Below are positions 60,101-64,000 of a stretch of DNA of 64,000 nt, piece after piece (positions within the stretch are counted from its first letter, which is position 1; each line of letters starts with the position of its first letter). The DNA comes from Nematopogon swammerdamellus. Lineage: Eukaryota; Arthropoda; Insecta; Lepidoptera; Adelidae. The DNA is taken from assembly GCA_946902875.1 (NCBI GenBank), contig OX336339.1, positions 986,397 to 1,050,396 of the forward strand, in the 5' to 3' direction. Both the position numbers and the translations under genes were made by a program. The notes beneath the pieces were generated by a model. The model was not told where the DNA came from, did no database searches, and worked only from the letters and a program-made list of their open reading frames with translations.

Positions 60101-62838
60101 CACACTGCAAGCAGCAACACACGAGCTATCAACACAACTTCTCTACCGCAAGGCGCGCTTTCAACACAACTTCTCTACCGCAAAGCGCGCTTTCAACACC
60201 ACTTCTCTACCGCAAAGCGCGCTTTCAACACAACTTCTCTAGATCTGCGGTACTGCTTTATGTACCGGCCCCACACGGTACGGTAAAGGTAAGGTAACGT
60301 ATACGGACCCTGCTCCTTGTTGTGTAGCTGCGCCTTGTTGCCGTTGAGCGGCGCCGGCGCCTCGTCCTGCTCGTCGTTGTTGTTCAGCCCGAGCAGGCTC
60401 CGCACTCGGTTCGAGCGCACGTCCAGTATCGTGTCCGTGTAGCCGATCTCCTGCAGGTACTGCTTTATCAGCTGCCGACCCTGGACAAACTGCTCAATGT
60501 TGCCGCCGCTCTTGCTCTGCGCAATAATGACTCCTGGGCCATTGACTACAGTAGAGCCTTGATAATCCGAACTATCAAAAAACTACCCCTGTTCGGACTC
60601 ACGAAGCGTTCGGATTATAGTATGTTAGACAAATTCAATAAAACAGCTGAATAATTGGAATGAGAAAGAAAAGTTCCAGACACTCCACTTTCAAACTGCC
60701 CAATATTGGAGCACTTTTGAGCTATGATTAAAGTCTTATGTTTGCGTTTCGCTGTAGGAACCATATTTATAACCAACAATAACAACACGGGCGTTCGAGT
60801 ACAGCACAGAGTAACGTGGACAGTGGACACGTCGAAATAAAAAACGGCGCGCGAGTGCAACGAACACGTGGCGCGCGTGTGAAGCGCACAGTACACGTCG
60901 CAATAGCTCGTTCGTAACTAACAAAAAAAAAACCTAAGTTCAGCGTCCTCCCAGCGGACGGCGAGAGGGGGTCACTTGGCACTGTTCGGACTATAGAGGC
61001 GTTCGGATTAGCCTGAGTACGGATTATCGAGGCTCTACTGTATTTTCATAATTTGAAATGTTCCGTCCTGCAAGGGCTTTGCCAGGTACAGGAAGGGGGT
61101 CTGGGTCTGCACACCCCCCCCCCCCCCCCCCCCCTAACAGGATGCGAGTAATGTACCATTTAAAATAATAAAAAAATTCATCATTCAAAAATTGCAGTCT
61201 AATGTGAAATTGCCATTGGTTGATTTTAAAGAAAAAATCACAAAGTTTCTGCCAATACTACCATTTATAATTTTCCGTTTATGAAGCCGAACAATGATAA
61301 TATAAACTATGTAATGAAATGACAAGAGCGTACCTTGATCTACCAAGAATACCAAGATTGATTGTGTACTTAATAAAAAAATATTGGTTTCCATGAAGTA
61401 ATAAACGTTTTTATAGCATGCATATTATTTATTAGTTTTCCCTTGTTTGAATGTTTGGTCCACAGTGTAGCCGGCACGACCGAAGGGAAGCACTGACGTG
61501 GCACCAAGTTCACCCGGTATTATGGGCTGACATCACGGATGTTGTAGGTGATGTAGCCAACCGTGTCAGTTTCCATAAAAAAATAAAAAATAAAAAAAAA
61601 CACTACAATCAAAAAACATTTATTCATATTTTATTAATTTTAGACAGGCATCCTTGGCGGATACCTCTAAATCACGTTAAAAGTTGTTGAAATATATTTT
61701 TGTTTTATTTATTTATTTATATATAATTACATTATTACTACAGGGCAAGCCCCAAAATTTAAAAATGTTGAATCTATTTCCAAGTTAGCTCAACGTATCC
61801 CACCGTGTACTTTTGAAAGACTTTAGTATTGCAGTTGAAGACGTCTAGATCCAGAAACGTGACCAACATTCGTTTGAGTGCAGCCAGCGCCCGGTGAATC
61901 GGAGTCTGGCCACAGTGGAACGTATATTTATTTGCTTACTGGTACCTAGGACTAGAAGTAGGGCCTCCTCCATAGGTATTATGGGAGGATCACTCACATT
62001 TAGGCTGTCGGTGACGCCTACAGTGAATAATGAGTGTGTGTCGAGTGGGCGGACACTGAGCTAGGCTTGCCATACGTCCGGATTTTTTTATATTCGCGCG
62101 GCGCAGTAATCAATTTCTTCCGCCGCGCCAGTGCAATGCGACTGCCGTCATGCGCGACAGCGTCCGCCCGCTTTAAGAAAGCCCTAAAATATGAAAAGTA
62201 CGAATGGTACTCAGATTCAGAAAGAGCCAAACGAAGATGTGAAAATGAAGCTGGAGATGGAGGAGGACCGAGCAATCAGTAGCCATATTAATAATGATAA
62301 GTAAGCTCATGAACATAATTTTGATTTTAATAAATAGAGAATAGTGTTGATTTTCAGTCTTTTAATTTTTATTTATGCACCTGATTTAGACGTGCTACAC
62401 CACCGACAATAGCGGTGATATCAGCCCAACACACACTTTGCTGAACTGGATGCCATGTCAGTGCTTCCTCCTTTTTGATCGTGCTGAACTGGTAGAACTA
62501 TTTTATTTCATAGCTGTGCTTCGACCAACCTTCATTCAGTGCAGTGGTGATACCCATCCGGAAGGGGGAAAATCTGGAAAATTATGGCAAGCCTACCGAG
62601 AGCACAGTTCTGGCGGTACCTGTTTCCACTGAGCCTTCTCGGCGGGTTCCGCGTCCTTGGGCGGGTCGTCGAGCGGCGGCCGCACGTCGCCCAGCTGCAT
62701 CTCCACGCCGTACTTCAGCTTGTGGAACTTGGCCCGCTCCTGCTTCAGCGCGTACTCCAGCATCTTGATCCGCCGCACGAGGTCGTTCTTTAGATTATCC
62801 TGCCCCTTACGCTCGCCTTTGAGGAAAGCTATTTGCGC
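53211..62838 (-). CDS. Cka: Striatin / connector of kinase to AP-1 (C-terminal 596 aa, 6 exons)
   Basis: Scaffold and regulatory B''' subunit of PP2A in the STRIPAK complex, cytoplasmic. Exons on minus are 62838-62620, 60480-60309, 60104-59925, 57532-57431, 55242-55040 and 54125-53211, together 1791 nt with consistent phases. The order is coiled coil (RRIKMLEYALKQERAKFHKL), WKQGRQLIKQYLQEIGYTDT with the ILDVRSNRVRSLLG segment, an acidic linker, TWNAKYTLRSHFDG, and a WD40 propeller ending KVFV. The N-terminal exon with the caveolin-binding region is not in the window. Identity rests on long stretches nearly identical to striatins, and Cka is the single fly orthologue. High-GC coding exons contrast with AT-rich introns. 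Confidence 0.96.
54126..55039 (-). other. Striatin intron with LINE tails
   Basis: On plus, CAGCCCAGATTGCCTGTCTA then AAATAAAATAAAATC (54,518-54,556), and GTGCCTGAATAAACGATTTG followed by a (TTGAT)n tail (54,943-54,986), are two retroelement 3' tails. Near 54,762-54,835 GACATTTTAGACA-type motifs repeat irregularly. Confidence 0.5.
55040..55242 (-). CDS. Cka: Striatin exon before the propeller
   Basis: 203 nt, acceptor TTGTACAG, donor GTGAGC. It encodes KLGGAREARGAGGADGPGGE, EEPLALGELAQLTVSNEPES, YDGGAAGKDSFRKTWNAKYT and LRSHFDG. LGELAQLTV and FRKTWN-KYTLRSHFDG are conserved in striatins. The Gly/Ala-rich start is variable. Confidence 0.93.
56113..56215 (+). repeat. Degenerate (CAGCAT)n repeat
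   Basis: Motifs AGCATCAGTATCAGCATCCG and TTCAGCATCATTTTCAGCAT continue, in part inverted (GATGCTGATTATTAATGCTG). A small outlier lies at 56,557-56,580. Confidence 0.7.
56947..57331 (+). mobile_element. Hel-A Helitron-like copy, full
   Basis: TCAATACTAATAATAAATCT at 56,947 through GACACAGGATAGGCTAAATA to ACGCGAGCGAGGCCGCGGGC, then GAAAGCTAG and T. It lies in a striatin intron. Confidence 0.8.
57431..57532 (-). CDS. Cka: Striatin exon, acidic linker
   Basis: 102 nt, acceptor GGTTTGCAG, donor GTGAGT. It encodes GEEVDHEAEEVLHELNMLTE then SEAEKGGQGDDYPV. The E-L---E-E segment is typical of the striatin linker. Confidence 0.88.
57598..57772. repeat. Duplicated segment, empty-site copy
   Basis: CACAATCATATTTTAAATGG, CGTTCAGCCGTTTTGTAGTT, ACG, then AAAGAAACTCAACCATTCAC and GTAGTGTACTGCCATATGAA. 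The same order occurs at 58,186-58,234 plus 59,724-59,820, interrupted there by the LINE. Confidence 0.75.
57773..58173 (-). mobile_element. SINE-B, near full length
   Basis: From the T run (57,772) and TAATCCGATATGGGTGGCTA to the head at 58,173 (GCGGCGGGTGGCCGAGTGGT on minus, B box GGTTCGAGTCC). It lies in a striatin intron, between the two duplicated segments. Confidence 0.88.
58550..59384 (+). mobile_element. piggyBac-like element, 835 bp, internally deleted
   Basis: TTAA stands on both sides (58,546-58,549 and 59,385-59,388). The 17-bp TIRs CCCTTTACTGGGAACAT are exact. Inside each end are palindromic CGGTCT-ACAGACCG motifs, and four spaced copies of a GGTCT-AGACCGGTGTTCCC-type motif lie at 58,750-58,860. 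A short transposase-derived frame remains. TTAA duplication with CCC-starting TIRs is diagnostic of piggyBac. Confidence 0.92.
59021..59278 (+). CDS. Truncated piggyBac-type transposase (85 aa)
   Basis: It begins MDMFHRSQTPPSDDEDNDDY with many Asp, as N-termini of piggyBac transposases do, and ends with a Cys cluster (RRCCCKICVRL) that recalls the C-terminal Cys-rich domain. The catalytic Asp core is missing, so N- and C-terminal parts are joined by deletion while the frame stays open. It cannot catalyse transposition. Whether it is expressed is unknown. Confidence 0.65.
   Translation: MDMFHRSQTPPSDDEDNDDYVDDPDYVPVPDHDDNDSLSDMDMENLLDLEDANAMAYVEDKVERRCCCKICVRLPTITYEKEVLK
59823..59924 (-). other. 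Intron end after striatin exon 3 in the window
   Basis: A (TA)n run at 59,821-59,832 and unremarkable sequence up to the donor GTGAGT at 59,919-59,924. Confidence 0.4.
59925..60104 (-). CDS. Cka: Striatin exon, linker with acidic motif
   Basis: 180 nt, acceptor GCTTGCAG, donor GTGAGT. It encodes CGRKMGAGGLGGGWSEEGMS, AQDTAAVFANFEFLANQEMD and MDEIDDLDAKQPNAIPMKQG. FANFEFL and D-DD-L are conserved in the family. Confidence 0.9.
60129..60241 (+). repeat. 32-bp minisatellite, about 3.5 copies
   Basis: AACACAACTTCTCTACCGCA then AAGCGCGCTTTC starts at 60,131, 60,163, 60,195 and 60,227. It lies in the 204-nt striatin intron and fills more than half of it. Confidence 0.9.
60309..60480 (-). CDS. Cka: Striatin exon with the GRQ...YTDTILDV block
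   Basis: 172 nt. It encodes GRQLIKQYLQEIGYTDTILD, VRSNRVRSLLGLNNNDEQDE and APAPLNGNKAQLHNKEQ. Start chosen after TTTGTCCAG because W-Q followed directly by GRQL matches striatins. An acceptor 36 nt upstream (GCGCAG) would add SKSGGNIEQFVQ in frame. The donor is the unusual GTCCGT, supported by phase. Confidence 0.88.
60549..61040. mobile_element. pogo/Tigger-like MITE, 492 bp
   Basis: Ends CAGTAGAGCCTTGATAATCC then GAAC, and inverted CAGTAGAGCCTCGATAATCC then GTAC, with TA on both sides (60,547-60,548 and 61,041-61,042). The CAGTAGA-CCTCGATAATCCG end is that of pogo/Tigger elements. It repeats CGTTCGGATTA internally and has no transposase. It lies in a striatin intron. Confidence 0.85.
61114..61134 (+). 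repeat. C homopolymer, 21 bp
   Basis: An uninterrupted C run after GGTCTGCACA in a striatin intron. Such runs are often miscounted in assemblies. Confidence 0.9.
61461..61605 (+). mobile_element. SINE-A 3' end
   Basis: CAGTGTAGCCGGCACGACCG, GGTATTATGGGCTGACATCA, GTGATGTAGCCAACCGTGTC, then TTTCCAT and an A-rich tail. Confidence 0.8.
61606..62380. other. Striatin intron, no element firmly identified
   Basis: An 82-codon frame on plus (62,034-62,282) contains KALKYEKYEWYSDSERAKRR. GCTTGCCATACGTCCGGATT at 62,068 looks like a transposon-derived sequence. I do not recognise the peptide. Confidence 0.3.
62381..62570 (-). mobile_element. SINE-A, strongly decayed
   Basis: GATATCAGCCCAACACACAC, TGGATGCCATGTCAGTGCTT and TTCATTCAGTGCAGTGGTGA align to SINE-A order with many changes. 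It ends about 50 bp before the donor of the next striatin exon. Confidence 0.55.
62620..62838 (-). CDS. Cka: Striatin coiled-coil exon
   Basis: 219 nt, phase 0 at both ends, acceptor ATCATTGCAG, donor GTACCG. It encodes AQIAFLKGERKGQDNLKNDL, VRRIKMLEYALKQERAKFHK and LKYGVEMQLGDVRPPLDDPP then KDAEPAEKAQWKQ. The coiled coil drives oligomerisation and PP2A A/C binding in striatins. An earlier exon must precede it beyond the window. Confidence 0.96.
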
Positions 62839-62869
62839 CTGCAATGATACGTTGTGTACGTTTTAGAGA

Positions 62870-63030
62870 AATTGCAGCCGACACGACCAAAGCTAAGCAG
62901 ATATGGCACTTAGATAGAACGGGATACGCCTCGGTGGTGCGATGCGGCCGCAGTCCGGATTTTGAATGGGTGATGATGATCCGTTCGTTGAAGCTGGCAG
63001 TGGTACGGATTTCATAAAAACTGTACTTGT
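62870..63030 (+). mobile_element. SINE-like fragment related to SINE-A
   Basis: GCAGCCGACACGACCAAAGC, TACGCCTCGGTGGTGCGATG, TTTTGAATGGGTGATGATGA and GGCAGTGGTACGGATTTCAT resemble scrambled pieces of the SINE-A head and body. The assignment is weak. Confidence 0.35.
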
Positions 63031-63045
63031 TGAACATACAGTCCC

Positions 63046-63345
63046 ATGGGAAACCAATATACCGAAGAACCGAAACTTTATACAAGCAAGTACATAGGTA
63101 CCTACTGCAACTTAGACCGGATAGTGAGAAACGGGTACAAGACTGAATTATTTGCTACGGAAGTCGGAACAAGAGGACTACCAGCGAAGTCACTCTACAG
63201 TCTCTTCAAGAACCTAGGCCTGCCAAGATCGACGCTAAGGTCATATATGGAGAGAGCTTCGAAAACGTCACTGGAGGCATCTTACAGAATATGGATAGGT
63301 AGAGAGAGGGAGGACGAGAGCAGGACTGGTAGTTCTCAGCGTCCT
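63046..63345 (+). pseudogene. LINE ORF C-terminal remnant
   Basis: KTELFATEVGTRGLPAKSLY, SLFKNLGLPRSTLRSYMERA and SKTSLEASYRIWIGRERE. EVG-RG-PA-SL---L--LGL with a terminal S--IW--R is a motif seen at the end of several LINE ORF2 proteins. The rest of the ORF is absent and SINE-A interrupts it. Confidence 0.6.
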
Positions 63346-63350
63346 AATCT

Positions 63351-63703
63351 TTTTTTATGGAAACTGAAAAGTTTGGCCTACAACATCCGTGATGTCAGCC
63401 CATAACACCGGGTGAACTAGGTGCCACCATTTCATGTCGGCTACACTGAACTGGACGGAAAACGCGAACTATTTACATAGCCGTTTCGACCGGCGTTTCA
63501 TTCAGTGCGGTGGTACCAACCCGGAACGGATAAACCCTACCACCTAGTAAGGTAAGAAGGGAAGGGACCTACAATTTTACGTGGAATCTGAACCACGGTC
63601 AGCCTCCAACGGTCGAGCGGTCACCCGTCCAAGTACTGACCGCGCTCAGGGTTGCTTAACAACAGTCAACCGACCGCACAACTGCGCTACCGAGGCTGAC
63701 GGT
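63351..63703 (-). mobile_element. SINE-A with head
   Basis: The head at 63,703 (TCAGCCTCGGTAGCGCAGTT), 5S-like GCGGTCAGTACTTGGACGGG, GGTTCAGATTCC, body and T run at 63,351. Small deletions occur near GCCACCATTTC. Confidence 0.85.
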
Positions 63704-63779
63704 TTGATGCGAGCCGAAACATCAAGCGTGCTGAAGAGCTAAGTGGCTGCCCGCTAATCCGTCCTCGATTGACTCCTTC

Positions 63780-63965
63780 CCTTACTGCCTAGTGGGTCGG
63801 ATATGATTGGTGAAGCCACTGCAAGCTACGCTTCACATCTTCTTCGTCCCTTAATTTACTCGGTGGTAGGGTTTAACCCGTACAGATGTGTACCATGGCA
63901 CTGAATGAAGGTCGGTCAAAGCGAGTGTGAAAATTGTTCATGTAATCCGTCCGTATTGTACCTAT
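63780..63965 (+). mobile_element. Third SINE type sharing the body
   Basis: TTCGTCCCTTAATTTACTCG, GTGGTAGGGTTTAACCCGTA, ATGGCACTGAATGAAGGTCG and TGTAATCCGTCCGTATTG follow SINE-A body order, but the sequence before it (GAGTGGCTGCCCGCTAATCC-like, 63,745-63,770) is not the tRNA/5S head. Confidence 0.4.
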
Positions 63966-64000
63966 TGAATTGATTATTTATTATTGATCATTCATATGGC

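Noticed and set aside
62034..62282. 82-codon frame in a striatin intron
   Set aside because: A charged tail (KYEKYEWYSDSERAKRR) looks protein-like, but I do not recognise it and transposon-like sequence lies at its start. Kept only as a note in the intron entry.
62839..64000. First striatin exon (caveolin-binding, HEWARFE-type segment)
   Set aside because: I searched the minus strand by eye and found only SINE and LINE remnants, so that exon is beyond the window.

Overview
The window looks like a stretch of a lepidopteran (moth or butterfly) nuclear genome. The evidence is spliced GT-AG genes with short exons, an arthropod-type striatin, and a dense load of repeats of lepidopteran style: short Helitron-like copies ending in a GC hairpin plus CTAGT, tRNA-derived SINEs with poly(A) tails, hAT, piggyBac, pogo and Harbinger-like MITEs, and 5'-truncated LINEs. 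I recognise only two host genes, and they are convergent.

Region 1-28,400 has no host gene that I can identify. It is layered transposon debris: two inverted LINE 3' ends (1-1421), a Helitron-like element carrying a TA-flanked transposon (1422-2821), a 1.6 kb hAT element with an 8-bp target duplication and nested MITEs (3001-4610), a small hAT with a transposase C-terminal tail (8684-9172), a perfect 143-bp palindrome (9525-9667), a LINE with an open reverse-transcriptase frame inserted into a Helitron-like copy (11,009-12,849), a 136-bp minisatellite (about 18,040-18,690), and many SINEs.

Region 28,433-47,184 (+ strand) is a complete eight-exon gene for a secreted pancreatic-type neutral lipase. 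It has 346 residues, a signal peptide, the nucleophile motif GHSLG, and Asp and His candidates. All exon phases agree. Its third intron holds the most striking object in the window, a 9.7 kb tandem array (31,172-40,920) of exactly 70 units (66 of 139 bp and 4 of 142 bp). Each unit repeats the 3' half of exon 3 together with its splice donor. The units look like frameshifted duplicates of exon 3 whose intron has collapsed to about 20 nt. The array shows higher-order repeats of 2, 8 and 10 units.

Region 47,185-53,041 is the intergenic space between the two 3' ends. It holds SINEs and a fold-back whose arms encode the start of a mariner/Tc-like transposase.

Region 53,211-62,838 (- strand) holds the last six exons of the striatin gene (Drosophila Cka), a STRIPAK/PP2A scaffold: coiled coil, linker, and C-terminal WD40 propeller in one 915-nt exon. 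The 5' exon lies beyond the window. Its introns contain a Helitron-like copy, a SINE, a LINE split by an 835-bp piggyBac-like element with TTAA duplications, and a pogo/Tigger-like MITE.

Two SINE families recur. SINE-A has a tRNA-like A box and B box with a 5S rRNA internal-promoter segment between them. SINE-B has a tRNA Leu/Ser-like head. The two share a central body.
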